A stretch of 64,000 nucleotides of DNA, taken from contig NZ_CP139035.1 of NCBI RefSeq assembly GCF_029854705.2, positions 930,001 through 994,000 on the forward strand, written 5' to 3'. Source of the stretch: Akkermansia sp. N21116 (GTDB taxonomy: Bacteria > Verrucomicrobiota > Verrucomicrobiia > Verrucomicrobiales > Akkermansiaceae). Made by a program: the position numbers and the translations under genes. The notes beneath the pieces were generated by a model. It was not told where the DNA came from and searched no databases. It worked only from the letters and a program-made list of their open reading frames with translations. Positions within the stretch are counted from its first letter, which is position 1. The number at the start of each line of letters is the position of its first letter. Below are positions 22,601 to 28,700 of this stretch, one piece after another.

Positions 22601-25177
22601 GTCGAACTCGACGGAGCCACGCTGGAAACGAACGGCACCATCGTCGGCCTCGACACCCTGAAGGTGGGTACCAGCGCCAACGGCGTCGGTTCCAGCGCGA
22701 CTCTGGCCAACTCCGCCGGTACCATTACCAGCACGACGGTCGAAACCGGTTCGGAACTTACCCTCATCGACAGCGCGATCGAAGGAACGAGCCTCGCCAC
22801 CTCCGGCACGACCAACGTCACGGACACGGAACTGACCTTGGACGAAGCTATCTACGTCCAGGACGGAGGCATCCTCAACCTGGACGGCGCCAGCGTCATC
22901 GACAGCGACATCGTCCTCTCCAACGGCACCGTCAACATCCTCGAAGGCTCCTCCTCCGTCATCACGGCGGACAGCACGCTCGACTTCAACGAAGGCATGC
23001 TGCGGAGCGCGGGAGACCGCCTCGTCAACGTCCATGAAAACTTCACCATGGAAGGCACCGTCCGCATGACCAGCGACGGCACCGTCATGGTGGACGCGGA
23101 CAAGACCATGAACGTCAACGGAGGATTCGACGGAAACGGAGAACTCCACAAGACAGGAAACGGCACCCTCGCCTTCAACAAGGCCGACGCCGCCTACACG
23201 GGCACCGTCAACCTCAAGGAAGGAACCATTGACGCCACGGCCTCCAACGCCTACGGCAGCTCCTCCACCCTCAACATCGCCGGCAGCGGAGTCACCCTCC
23301 AAACCGGAGTCCGGGACGGAGACCCCGTCCGGTTCGATTCGGCCCTCACGGTCGACGGCGACCACGCCTTCACCGTCAACACCCTCGCCGACACCGCCTG
23401 GAACGGACAGCTCGCCGGAGCCAAGGGCGCCATGACCAAGACCGGAAACGCCACGCTGGCCATCAACAACGCCAACAGCCAGGGCTTCGTTACCGCCATC
23501 AAAGTCAATGAAGGCGACCTCGCCCTCAACGGCAATATCGGCAGCAACGTCACCCTCGCCCGGGGAACGATGCTCTCCGGCAACGGTTCCACCACAGGCC
23601 ACGTCGACGCCCGCAACGATGACACCGTCATCGAAATCGGAGAAGCCGGCAAGATGTGGAACGGACACACCGGAGGCGTAGAAACCCTCACCCTCGGCTC
23701 CGCCGCCTTCGAACGCTCCGAAGCCGACTGCATGGGCGTCTACAAGACCGGCACCAAGACCATCGTCGACCTCGACCTGGCCAACAACGCCAGCGACAAA
23801 CTCGTCGTCACCGGCAAGGCCGACCTGAACAACTCGCTCGTGGAAATCCGCAAGGGAGCCTACACCCCGACCCAGGAACGCAGCGTAGCCGACGGCACTC
23901 GCTTCCACATCGTCGATGCGGGCGAACTCACCGGCACCTTCCATGACGAAGTCCAGCACGACCTCTACCTGCTCAACGCGCACCTCGAAAACACCGCTAC
24001 CGGAACCGACCTCGTCCTCTCCGTCAACCACAAGGGAGCCGACAAGCACCAGAACCAGAGCGGCATCTCGGGCGTCATTGAAAGCATTGACAACGACGGC
24101 ATCGCCACCGGCGAACTGCTCGACATGATCAACGCCTTCAAGCACACCAGGAGCGAAGCGGAAGCCAAGGCTGCCCTCGACTCGGTCGGAGGCACCCGCC
24201 TGAGCACCATGATGAGCTCCATGCTCGCCGGCAACGTCAACCACCTGCGCAACCTGCGCAACTCGATGGGCACCGGCAGCTACGCCATCTCCGTCACTCC
24301 GGACGCCAAGGGCGGCATGATCAGCCACGGACGCAGCAACACCGAAGTCTGGGTCACCCCGACGGCCGGCTACAACAAAGCCAACGGAGACAGCAACGCC
24401 CCCGGCTTCAGCCGCAGCTCGTGGGGAGCCATGATGGGAGCCGAACGCAGCCTCGATGCCAACACCATGCTCGGCATCTCCCTGGGCTACGACTACGCCC
24501 GTACCGAAGTCCTGGGAGCCACCGACGAGACCGATACCTACAACATCGACCTCTACGGCACCTACCGCAACGGAGCCTGGCAGAACCGCGCCAGCCTCGG
24601 CATCGGGTTCCACGACTTCACCAACGACCGCTTCGTAACAGTCGGCGACCGCTTCGCCCACATGTCCCGCGGCGCCGCTTCCGGTACGTCGTTGAACTTC
24701 GCCTACGAGCTCTCCTACACCTTCCAGCTGGACGCCAAGTCCACCATCGCCCCGCTCTTCACCGTCGAGAGCAGCCTGGGCTGGATCGGAAGCTACTCGG
24801 AAAAGGGTGACATCGGCAACGCCGCCCTCCACCTCGACCGCCAGGACGCCTGGGCCACCATCCTCGGCCTCGGCGGCCGCTACACCCGCGACTTCAGCGT
24901 GATAAGCAGCGCCCCCTCGGCCCGCTTCGAAGCCATGGCCCTCATGACCTTCGACGTCGGCGACCAGGGAGCCCCGCTCACCGCGTCCTTCATGGGAGCC
25001 CCCGGCAGGAACTTCACCGTGAACCCCGCGGCCAACAACCGCATCGGAGCCCTGATCGGAGCCGGAGTCACCGTCCCGTTCAATGAACGCCTCTCCGCCT
25101 TCGGAGGAACGAACTTCGAATTCCGCAGTGGCACGAGGGACTTCACGGCAAACGTCGGTGTGAGATACACGTTCTAA
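1667..25177 (+). CDS. Giant autotransporter adhesin (7836 aa), beta-helix passenger with C-terminal barrel
   Basis: This is a type V secretion protein, exported by Sec and displayed at the outer membrane through its own barrel. Residues 1 to about 32 form a signal peptide (positive KLHLPPTLRK, hydrophobic core, ASA cleavage site). The passenger, about residues 35-7550, is almost entirely Gly/Ser/Thr/Asn/Asp-rich short strands (patterns such as GxLTVxG and NxGTLTLxG) typical of autotransporter-associated beta-helix repeats. The C-terminal autotransporter barrel, about residues 7558-7836, ends in the outer-membrane signature VRYTF. There is no clear Shine-Dalgarno site, but the ATG directly begins the signal peptide. 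The single uninterrupted frame covers 23.5 kb. Base composition changes inside the gene (25 of 60 G+C at 16561-16620, 41 of 60 at 21181-21240), suggesting mosaic assembly. The ligand is unknown; adhesion or biofilm roles are inferred from the family. Expression may be set by the invertible segment upstream. Confidence 0.93.
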   Translation: MKLHLPPTLRKALLATFVSATAFVVSTSAASASTASVTPPGADASYNVRSVTTTTTETVYLGAVEGEKTLDSGDGTTGKAYTADANNHFKGGSDAIIRNTANGNAWIQNIESGWNEFVGTYRVDGGSMSLSNVRGGSDNAVKIQIGVNSSQQNNGTLVFLNGTSLTASGLTMRSNTVLTLTGSGDSLSLSGDASMSGNSTIGGDGILTLQDGSSLTMTGGSNSLGHVVVAAGASGSSLTVAGTSNSIADLSVKGTANITLGEGTGAGNLSIKDLSVSSEGGLALSGKGSISVTHASLDAAISSTGITLNINSLVIGNTDAIKDVSKINLTSPSGLSSLILNSSLNTSSPRLGLSNDMMVLNLGGSALVNYAASGLSDLFDSTYSWDGKTIALAPTGNITKDQVLGLIHQIETMGASLDTTMPSVLASMVYTMPFTGNSYLTKNDGDGTAMLINDQSGFTGTYNIEKGSLLFVDPGFTASNKSLVQDGKIVLADNTTATFNISGGNTLAQKGDVSGSGNVVKDGSGSLTLYTDANVFANLTGTVTVNGGILNVYTVNGGKTQVFGTGDTNVSSLVLNDGATLRISPNNGDNDKTVVTIMAPVTLNGGSTVRVLDGCNSDVGEALVFEKTVTVNDSVSLISDWDKVIRMKSLAGDGTLNWQAGKQGGGDRWLKLNSANDFSGTIRVSGDTDGERSAGLWLEHANAAQYAHIILEGNRAVAKLRLENTDATIASLTGGSNSNVSADATAVRTLTVSSGAYSGQFSNINITKVGEDILTLSNSNGNGNVKALDIQNGTVNYAAPGVESIAMGQEGAATLNLTGGDLTNSGALTVSANGGTINLDSHTLTVNGAVSGAGALNLIGTGTAVFVNGSGDYSGGVNLGGAANLELRANFGSSGNAINVAEGNHTIIFKTNQTTSSISMVQGANLTLDVRTGNHGWGAKITNEGGILTIASGDSKAAFLYGNDSSLGDLVLVTEARIGTGGQTLSASSVSGDTTNSRLTIWGNSTFNVSNAVNVKYLLLDNNNTNSNKITAASIAAGTLTMANAGGGTVEATGNITFDGWGNDGRGTIQSTGGNITANEAVISINNLALKANGELNLTKGGTLSAATLQAGTLNVGTDDAGNRTALTLSGTSTIKADATNIRAGETLSIAASTDNKLGALDIAANGTLAMTDGAQATTATGISTASTNPQNVTNAGQINLAGQSTKLTAGNITGSGGITLDGKAELAAASVELSGTASITGGSSVNSTGAVNLSGQTTITDSSLQGSSITLADATVTDGVDGTTSLNAGTGVLQIGKGEVTLDTAGSSITAGSVIIGTDAAEADAKVELAAGTMSLGDITINKSGQLVVGMNLGANDKSVTNAGSLSVEGGKILTVSALTSTGTAAIGGAVSAVNDIALSGSVSLNGGSLTSSAGGITLSDVSSMDNATITAADATSGTVTFTGDADDKNVTLKAQNLTIAAGTVNFGDKGATAKETGQITIAGTTTINANAELSLHNHKTASNPDSLGAIVNAGNLRIVNTDATAVSWSGAGTLELGAGNLYFGNLTLTSKEAQTINGLVSLKGAGGTLKAAGNLTLKSVSVGKAVGNLIEADGDLIVNKIASTDSSVATFKGANVTVDVSSADSKTFRGIALTATGQQGTVTLNDVVSQGANSVTAAALIVDGTTTLTNADALTLTTGTTINSGALLTLADSGSSSNTLALMAVSQWGTLDIQANVAATATSLTDTAGSSTTVGGTLTVTNAMTVIGNLSVGGNLVSANGLTATDKTIGGTGTLTVGNHLSLGSGSFGGYVVLSSDTSVDGSLGTINTASHKLTIGDSKTMTLTGAEASTINGGLDGRGTLALTGEGTVNYTGSGDFAGTVNVSNGILNIGDNGSTTTTLGELVGMNLSGDGAVNVNANLTTKALSMEGTSKLNVSGNGVSMTLNQGDDKSTALTADQLSVTGGASFIAQGTLSIDNTSGTVVRSNGTIQAKDLTVSGKTAGVDADNKLNLKGTDSLTVSGNDSLSHSVLTTGTDGSSGTLYLDKVASDGTNTLNTNALVIAGGSPGTAIHTTKLKDTDVLKLAGTSTSTTINQYGELFITDGDTSPSVSTINLDAITNNGLLTIDHDVAAQATSIGGAGTLTINAKDAPETSLNGVLTVTDKVTLDANGIVNLNGDLVAQGGFESTNAANFHGTGNLQVAQTYKMLAGLNNDFSGTVVLIGDTTAEGRAPQIDTVDKTLTIDDGKTFAIDLTDSTSTIGSLAGSGMLEMNAKGGTLKLTAAGGFAGTLTQNAGTIHITAGSSGSSSFGPLAAIDINGGWMDVATDIKTAQLTVDGEPTFINGFLFIGNDATLTVSGNAETILNGMLGLGVYGSNPSSDTQGTLKVTNGDLTVNKLDDGAYGTLDASGHTLTVSGITTGLSEKERLTMKAKDIVLKPTSKSTGFQYVDAEATDTLTFFLNTSKVDVSESTISAATLLVNGAAAKDYVQIMDSVLTLTTGTTVNQATLAFSKSAAVGKQTSYDLKAVTLQNGGNLVVNGSQLTFTTWSDGGNTGTVDLFDGSLSQAFGTDGNITINSTVSGGSAMLAVNGNLTLAGTGNELDGDTVQSAKTLTLQGSYTTLSGSSLLGDTIVLDSTDLFGTGLKLMKNAEEGKSTSLTVSTSAKLAGSYINTAKTTIADGQKLTLSGSYAANSLTRDIADGTSELGEITLSAEGDNELALINGARANFKSYSDQDTSALTISDSTLTQTATSGSGITVNGATTITNTANNLQASLTTTDSLTLAGDNTITGVEGGEKALVSTKGDLTVGSEGHTNDISDAALSAGNKADNKTFKLAGKTNQLAGNSIDAQNIVFSSTGNATVTVKSLIDGLTASYSDTVAGTKNALSGTNLTVNKATQLSEGSLNLTGNAVTTTINNGAMLQLDNVTLDGTSGSVVELGSIHVNGETDLTTLSITGGTQAHGSSLAMTGNSFLSIDGTDGKLNTTLTLETSEVLTQSTFSGISVANNGHLVFKTGNITITEANKDKIKWDASSEIRTEAGNIVFNGVVDDFEGAPVRGEIVTEGNFDVELINGAQIYATGVSTHNLNLHDDATKLKIAISDQGGATWSKMEIRDTLSLTNGADLDIANDSKGIDLGTLGILAVNGNSNVSLTGQANSDDFFTTKTITLTDSSMNVEHLALNAANASVSVILRGASELTLNGATLAGYDVLSLAGASSASLNNVTLDHVGGINMNSTGTLAFTGTNDLDTAVVTMTSGSASITGRTTGSFALAGGSGLTIGGVDSGELIGQVDFHGGTLFIANLGDSSGLLLNTGIGGNGTVSIADGQKLALEADSLTGSGTLTVTGQGALTVNGTQSAFSSNVNYGAGTLTLGANNALGTGMLTLTNDTTDMIVSGSQSNTLSFIGKTLNLASNGTVTWTKNVTGGHLNVTGSATTLAGPVKLSTLTADGIAVQLTNIGADALNANDIDSLVSANGGSISNGSAIGKGYYGSYGSLTVTGGSSITLHDAAVKGAINADTGTIALTNTAANLGFNDITVSENGELSIDGGTLSTGGDLTGNGSVVLTDLAAHVGSVDFEGNLELDNAGITATSDIDLTNATLTVSDDGGMLESGGDMDLGAVTAQYLKLTANHGVLTFNGTTDLTDSMVNVGALDVKAATTLTDSLLNVASETTLNASLTLTGTNQPSLGNTLGTIVGGSGTLRLNNAQVTASGWTATDASLAMDNGTLFLNDARLVTLQGLTMSNGSVLNAKAGLTVTDVVETLQGSSITAGGDLTFSNGLKDASASTLKATGDIVVTDTSLKGSALNLQNAIVRAGKNVELAPGEGRDSSINLTGAAVTAEMGNISIHGSLVSSVGNVTLQALQGDVLLDSSGTIAWSGSTIQAQELVLDSSGRHTFSGTSTIDVNALTFQGTSGLSTLTLSGTGTYKLGVISNTGNEEKVLYITGAQASGTSITDTRLEMSSSVLTLSGEAQLNAGYVKLDDSTLNAANITAQSRRTIFDHATVLATAGDIVLKSSGNIKTIKLAGTETSTFMANRDIVMVGVDSYNASSQANASLSAGRDISLSNAVFDDLTASAGNAVTLDGVTGGKNHQVSLSGKTLSVTGQTGTTLSGSSTLINFVSGSSLTAALTVSHLANGSVMGAVNVSGNGSLKLTGDGGTLGMSGLTIGSGSNALTNLNVDLGGGNLVLTAGTLTLDGTSMQNGSLLTTEIGTTLTLNNASSLAISGAGTIDGTLELNGGSLLTTGGALKVNSQVAGMNGTVTSGGDMTFAGGLSTTGLGNVLNAVGHTLTLGAASSLAGTTVHAGTLAVNGATTVDADSLLNVSGATGIEAALTLNGGRGTHELGTTIDNSGSLTVGKDGSAAGGTLSGDGDLTVEGELNLREGAMVGGTAAIAGDLTAAGDILLSQVASISGRVTSSNGSVGLGGDNKNLTGATVNAAGDLLILGSNAELGEGRLVLTAGRNLVVNEGLTDSDATASVSLEGMDVDLGATTLTSALTDLEVGGTLSVDENLTIGRLANDSSLGNVVTSGDSALSLKGEGGTVTATGLTLGGASVRLESMNMDLGTAGVAALNSGTLDLVGMSLSGQSMTTAAGTTLTLGTKDTTMKNTSLIDLTGDFTANGAVAFYDGSIIKAHTVTFNGSVTGDMGIESGTDIYLHDVDGVLNLKAGRTIDITNGDKLVAGSSLEAVNLAVHGADALTATNTSFSISGTTTIDRAGALNLIWTTARTTDSLGTVTVSEGAFSATGVEGTELTVNGITAGGGSTASLNNLTLNGGISTVADEQLDTVNLTDATVTGNITVNGGDVMNMTTSTVKGTVLLNGSTLNVLATGENSINTLTLAYDARVNINQGAILNVDTTGIGTGSDMRINGTVTGNVTLMGGTATLGSTGILTGNLGIQGGTLTYQGGRVDGDLSFLADPVGNSVINLESSWSLGNGKALAVNGDGTINMGSNSMTSHGLTGNGDLTLTGSGTFTFDKTGTHTGNIVLKDSVSITALGENYGMGTSGSLIAESGEHTITIGKDQSKGLVINKGSTVNLVTTRDLEWQGLINNRGILNVEVGVSPLYLTYSGSDLGDLNLTQGEVALSHWNSTPLLDMKARDITSNAGTTFKLQKSSLTADSMTLEGALTGLDGSKLTLTNGLTANSIDLEGTTVSARSIQANATSLGNNSKLTATEDLTLSGITNIGNGVSLAGGNVSLSSTAELTSNNLSLTAGHKLLLNSGTYIWTNSTVDVHDSTTLAESVRLTLTGGDGYSFGNLTNAGSMILSAGATAQATTVTNTGSLTIGGTLNSSGAVTSTGELALSGTLTGTDIALSGATDEANDLLGGTIRASGNLSIAQAILGGTTLSGMTVSFDGAVNGGADNTVTAGSLLVNTDVAMAGSTITVSDSTTIDAGKTLSLTGGTQSFGMLTGGAGSVLGLAGGATAEAKDIRFADGSITLDASSLTTTTGADSAIGSLTLAGDSSLETAGDLEITTLEDEANGSIVSDGDLTIDNDITTSDTLSLIAGGTLTLQGDSSTINGDDSLLAGETISVDGDLTMNGANASIEAIGEISLNNITMTGEGSSITTGGTLAISGSGNLEHTTVETGTLHLVKNGNGTNMTDVSLTAANTIVDAGKMLRLMAGNKYSLGITSITGDLNLGGNNEAANAATVTAESMSIGYSFDAKGRQIDGTLTVNTGSSLTVRHSLTSTGSTSIVGSVTAGTIVLSGNANDLSGYGTVDGGTLKSLSSMTITNATLGRTTLSSVTDMSIAGTLTDGGHNTLTSSEGNITLNASMTGTDNTISAANGTVDINAAISGDGLNVTAQDLVIDAALTTAGDYAGRGEITVAGTMDVNAAATLANVTLNVARTDITGSGSSLTVSNTGAFGKLGNVTVADHGTLTLTGTTAGTASSLSADISVSNNSTASLANTALAGSILVSADANTLTLAQTSVTGNVTLLGTTNRLTMTDSTIGQTLTMDGGQFDLYGANTVGELLLNTTNINLTLHDGATLNAVGKETVIDKNGLYRIEGTHTGNIRIANGTVDLGSEDYAGTLDGALALAYGTLNYNNADSAISAGNAITLTGESGFARNINVNADWDASGNSLVANADGVINLASNLTLGSIASGSGTITVNPTDRPRFLTLNETGEHTGDIVLNSSSDYIKSAGASSFKSVMLLTLNAANALGTDGALKVIGDNRLVLADGANQDKKIQLSGDGTDSLIVNVNNEDEATLYGTVTTGDGDMIVKIGSGTLNLEGIANTVHNLGVYEGIVNAPGSDGTVQVINKFGNLLVGGSEDGNSTLNLGYATLMGGSLIQADTNGTIRLNNVLGTSVGNVLTLDNGAITVNESDLSVNSVKNEGTFETTGTILNVTNGLHNMGAMTLKGNSTVNAGELVSSGDLNIGDGTDATKVGIVRDAALSGTTTIGSGSSLAAGQTVTVTGQTTVNGALSGKDIALNGSDAVVSGHDGRIEADRNLNAGSGSDLVMNGNSSVSAGNDMNLEGLVSVDGSLAAGNNLNVTGDGTTLEGTVTVNGNTTVGGSLTVTDGDVTLNGTANVTDKTTVNGNGSLTLDSTGAGDLGNVTVNDDGSLAVNGNGNSVNADNITMNGNASGSISDTVLNLNGGRGEITLNDASSLDIANTTVNGSISTTNTSSTDSTHLGLDTVDINGDLTVVGGDLVLSNDNTVSGSLNISDTVNVTVNDENGNPGTLVVKEGTLIDPNASLTIDEKSNFTSNVTMTGGSFTVNGNAEGNNFNGAISFKPNDDLTYPGASSPVVTINGTHNQNMGITVDADASINVNGTLNINGTLSSGSNGDDTLSLNANGETGEIVINSTNEGFEDDIAIGGGTLVVNANEAIGKDGTLSVTGEGVTLKNTADGATVSKDIATNDNGLTIQTDQDFILAGQLDAAGDTIVKSGDADLVLSHDPILNDAPSIIGTLDQTAGDVTIDGTDYTIGNLHIDAGDLNFTSLGGNTIHNVTAGEGSSITLTGANAATNGSSADILGNSETNEGAVELDGATLETNGTIVGLDTLKVGTSANGVGSSATLANSAGTITSTTVETGSELTLIDSAIEGTSLATSGTTNVTDTELTLDEAIYVQDGGILNLDGASVIDSDIVLSNGTVNILEGSSSVITADSTLDFNEGMLRSAGDRLVNVHENFTMEGTVRMTSDGTVMVDADKTMNVNGGFDGNGELHKTGNGTLAFNKADAAYTGTVNLKEGTIDATASNAYGSSSTLNIAGSGVTLQTGVRDGDPVRFDSALTVDGDHAFTVNTLADTAWNGQLAGAKGAMTKTGNATLAINNANSQGFVTAIKVNEGDLALNGNIGSNVTLARGTMLSGNGSTTGHVDARNDDTVIEIGEAGKMWNGHTGGVETLTLGSAAFERSEADCMGVYKTGTKTIVDLDLANNASDKLVVTGKADLNNSLVEIRKGAYTPTQERSVADGTRFHIVDAGELTGTFHDEVQHDLYLLNAHLENTATGTDLVLSVNHKGADKHQNQSGISGVIESIDNDGIATGELLDMINAFKHTRSEAEAKAALDSVGGTRLSTMMSSMLAGNVNHLRNLRNSMGTGSYAISVTPDAKGGMISHGRSNTEVWVTPTAGYNKANGDSNAPGFSRSSWGAMMGAERSLDANTMLGISLGYDYARTEVLGATDETDTYNIDLYGTYRNGAWQNRASLGIGFHDFTNDRFVTVGDRFAHMSRGAASGTSLNFAYELSYTFQLDAKSTIAPLFTVESSLGWIGSYSEKGDIGNAALHLDRQDAWATILGLGGRYTRDFSVISSAPSARFEAMALMTFDVGDQGAPLTASFMGAPGRNFTVNPAANNRIGALIGAGVTVPFNERLSAFGGTNFEFRSGTRDFTANVGVRYTF

Positions 25178-25208
25178 TGTAAAGAACACCCCTCCTCATA
25201 ACAATCAA

Positions 25209-25241
25209 GGCGCGGCTCCGCAAGGAACCGCGCCTTTTTTT
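25209..25241 (+). terminator. Rho-independent terminator of the giant autotransporter
   Basis: GGCGCGG at 25209-25215 pairs with CCGCGCC at 25228-25234. The inner TCC/GGA pairs close a GCAA loop, and seven T follow. It lies 31 bp after the stop codon of the giant autotransporter. Confidence 0.9.
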
Positions 25242-25479
25242 GCATGGAAGACAGGATGGAAAAGAAAACGCTGGAAGAGACCGGCAAAAACTCAACGGGT
25301 GTACTTCATGCATGCGCTTGCCCGAAATGCATCCTGAACGAAGTCCTGCGGACTTGCGATAGAGTTCGCGTGTGGATGGACGAGTATTCATTCCCTTTTA
25401 CTTTGCCGAATATCATCGAGCGGAGGGGCTTTTTTTGTATTGATTGTTAATTGCTTGTGTGTGAGGCAAAGGGCCGAAT

Positions 25480-25654
25480 TAGCGGATTTGGAATCCGTTT
25501 GTCAAGACTGAACTGCCATTTTTTGATGCTTCGTTTGATTTACCCCGTTATTGACTGATTTCCCCAATGAATTTCTTCATGCAGTTAAGTTTGATTAATT
25601 TATAATACTTTATATGTAAACGTATTATATTGGAAACGGATTCCAAATCCGCTA
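25480..25654. promoter_or_regulatory. Candidate invertible promoter segment with 21-bp inverted repeats
   Basis: A perfect 21-bp inverted repeat (25480-25500 and 25634-25654) encloses 133 bp that are AT-rich on the right side. Each arm contains GGATTTGGAATCC, itself a dyad (GGATT-TGG-AATCC), as expected for a site-specific recombinase site. The interior has a TATAAT at 25601-25606 and a TTGATT at 25591-25596, but no well-spaced pair. The right arm ends 47 bp before the ATG of the second autotransporter. The arm core GCGGATTTnGnATCC is shared with the element at 1171-1333. No target-site duplication flanks it. Inference: an on/off promoter switch. Confidence 0.65.
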
Positions 25655-25701
25655 TGAAGGCCTTTTCATTTTATCAGTAATAATCAAAGAAGGGAATTTC
25701 G

Positions 25702-28700
25702 ATGAAATTAAAACTTTTTCTCAAGAGGCTATTTCTTTTTTCCAGTCTTCTGCCTTTGTCCGCCCGGGGAGGCGAAGCACGGGAAGAGATTTCGGCAGGT
25801 GTTTACGGTAATGAACACGTAGAATTTTTTAGGGAAGAAGATGTCACCTATCTCCTCACCGGAGATGGGACGGTATCTTATGAAGGCGTATTTACTCTGG
25901 ATCGTTATTTTCAGCCGCCAATAAATGGAGATAGACAGGGTGTCTTTGGCGCGGAAAGCGTTCATTTTACCAGTGAGGATAAAACTTCCCTGAATTTCTA
26001 CTGTACCGGTTTTGATCCGGAAGCTTTGAAAAATCCTACGGCATGCAGGTCTTTTGTCTATGTACAGGAACGACAGAATGCACAGGTTGCTTTCCAGAAT
26101 TTAGGGGATCTGACATTTCGTTCCGATGACTTGAATATGATGGGTATTACTTCCGGTAAGAATGCGGGAGACTATATTCGGATCGTTTCGTTCGAGGATG
26201 TAGGAAATATCAGCTTCCAGGGTTTGAGCTCCGGGGGAATTTACATCATGAGTTCAAACCATGTGTCCTTTACTAATACAGGGGATATCTCCTTTACGGA
26301 TATGAATGGTTCGAACGATTACAAGGGGGCCATTTTCATCAATCAGGGGGAAACATTTTCCGGAGCAACCGGAAAGGGAGATATTTTCTTTGATACGACG
26401 GGAAATATTACATTTAAGAATTTGCGTAAGACGTCCAGCTATATTGCCGCCGCCGGTATTTACACAGGTGAAGGCAGTGTATCGTTCAATAATACGGGAG
26501 ACATTCTGTTTGAAAATAATGAAGCTCTGCAGGGGGCAGGGGGGATCAATGTGTATGATATGTATGGACGCGGAGGAATGCTATCATTTACTAACATCAA
26601 TGGCTCCATTGTTTTCAGAAATAATGCGGGGAAGAGCACATCGAGTCCGGCAGTAGTCAAGGGTGTCGGAGCTATTCTGGCGAGAGGTTCTTTTCTGCTT
26701 TTAAATGCGGGGGAAGTTCTGTTTGAGGGCAATACGACCGACGTGGTTTCGGCGGGAGCGATTTATGGAGATTTGAGAGATGGAAACTCCCGTTCATTCA
26801 CCATGTCGGCAGACAGGGGAAATATTACGTTCATAGGCAATGCAATCCTGGACCAGCAGGATGTCTGGCTCAGGGCGGTGCGGCTTGATTGTGCGGCGAG
26901 TAATGAAATCAACTTCCGTGCACAGACAGGCAGGGAAATTACCTTTTACGATGGCATCGATATTAATGGAGGAGGGACGGGCTTGCTCAGCGGATCTCCT
27001 ACGCTTTATATCAACAGGATTCCGAATCAGGAAGAACGGGAAAAATATTACGCAGAGGGGGGACATTTCGGAGGGAGCATTCGCTTTACCGGGATCAAAA
27101 CGGAAGAAATTTTAAAGGAAAGACTGGGAAATGGAGATTCCGTTTCTTTGAAGGAGATGGTTGAAAAATCCCGGAAAGTCGATGTGGATGCTCATGTTTC
27201 CGTGGAAGGTGGTACGCTTGCCATCGAATACGGCATGGTTCTGGATAATTCCTCAAGCCGGACATTGAAGCCTTCCTTTACCTTGAAATCCGGTATACTG
27301 GAAATGACTTCGGGTGCGGCCTTGAATAGCAATAAAGTAGTCGTTTCCGGCCGGGATGCCGGATCTATTCTGCGTATTGGAGGAACTCCCGTTTCAGCTC
27401 CTGAAGGAATTTTTGAACGTCCTTCCCTGAAAGTTTCTACATTCGATATTTCCCGGGGGTTTAACTGGGATCTTATGCCTTTCCTGGCGACAGGGGACAG
27501 TGGCATGGAGATTCAGGTTGGCTCATCCTTCAAACTGGGCGGAACCATAGGAATCATGGATACTCTGGATGGCTATGCCGATAAATACTGGTCGGAACAG
27601 AGAGAATTCTCCTTGTTTAGTTTCGATGGGGACACCTGGAAACGTAAAGACGGCGATCCGGAGAGTCTGGTTTCCAATACGACCGGCACATCGGAAATTG
27701 ATTCTGAATATACGTACAAGGGAATCTGGAACTACGAATGGCAGGATACGGATAGCGATGGTACTCCAGATGAACTCGTTGCCGTCTGGAGCCCCAGGGA
27801 AGGTGAGGATCCAGTTGATCCGATTGATCCGGTAGATCCGGTAGATCCGGTAGATCCGGTAGATCCGGCGAAACCGAGCAAGGCTTTTCCGGACAGGCGT
27901 GGAGAACTGGCACTCAATTCCCTCTGGAGTTCCGCCTCGAATATTGCGGCCTTGGGCAATACCGCTCTGGGGCAGCTTTCGGATATTCGGTTGAGCAATA
28001 AGTTGTCTTCTCGGATCTGGGCCATGGGTCTGGGAGATTTTGCCCGGCGTCATTCCAGAAGCGGGGTAGATGGTTATGACTACGACGGGGGAGGATACTC
28101 TGTCGGCATGGATTCCGATTTTGGCAGTGACAAGGGAGTTTGGGGTATTGCCTTCGGGCAGATTTACGGTCATAGCAGGAGCAGAGACTACCAGTCTAAA
28201 ACCGACCAGCGTACCATGATGGGGACCTTGTATTGGGGCAAGCTCTTTCCGGTTGATGAAAAGACATGGTGGACAGCGAAGGCAGATGTTTCCTGGGGAT
28301 TTACGGACAACTGCATGAAGTCTGTCTTTACCGGTGGTCTGAATGCCCATGGAGACTGGAATAACAGAACATGGCTTGTACAAACGGAAATTTCCAGAAG
28401 TTCGGTGCTTTCCGGGCAGTGGATCATATCTCCGTTCGTACGTCTGGAATTGACGCGTGGCAAGGAAGACGGCTTTTCAGAAGACGGAAGTTATGCCCGG
28501 TGTTTCGGAAGTGCTCGCCTCCAGCGTTTCACGATTCCCGTCGGCGTGTCTGTTAGCAAGGCTGTGACTTGTTATGACAAGCCCTGGCATCATACTCTGA
28601 GATTATCTTACGCAGGAGATGTCGTTCGAGATATTCCGGAAGCCGGCGTTTATAGCTTCTATAGTGATTTTTCCTGGACAGCCCGAGCCGTGAAACCTTC

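Noticed and set aside
20852-25189. 1445-codon minus-strand frame opposite the giant autotransporter
   Set aside because: It is antisense to a well-supported gene, has a low-complexity Val/Gly/Asp/Glu composition and shows no domain. It is a shadow of the repetitive plus-strand codons, as are the minus-strand frames at 8534-11143, 11948-13348 and 17249-18682.
25244-25450. 68-codon plus-strand frame after the terminator
   Set aside because: It starts immediately after a terminator, shows no domain and no promoter, and is short. Coding is not supported.
25480-25654. MITE or transposon with terminal inverted repeats
   Set aside because: No target-site duplication flanks this element or the one at 1171-1333, the interiors are unrelated, and both sit directly before autotransporter genes, which fits a promoter switch better.
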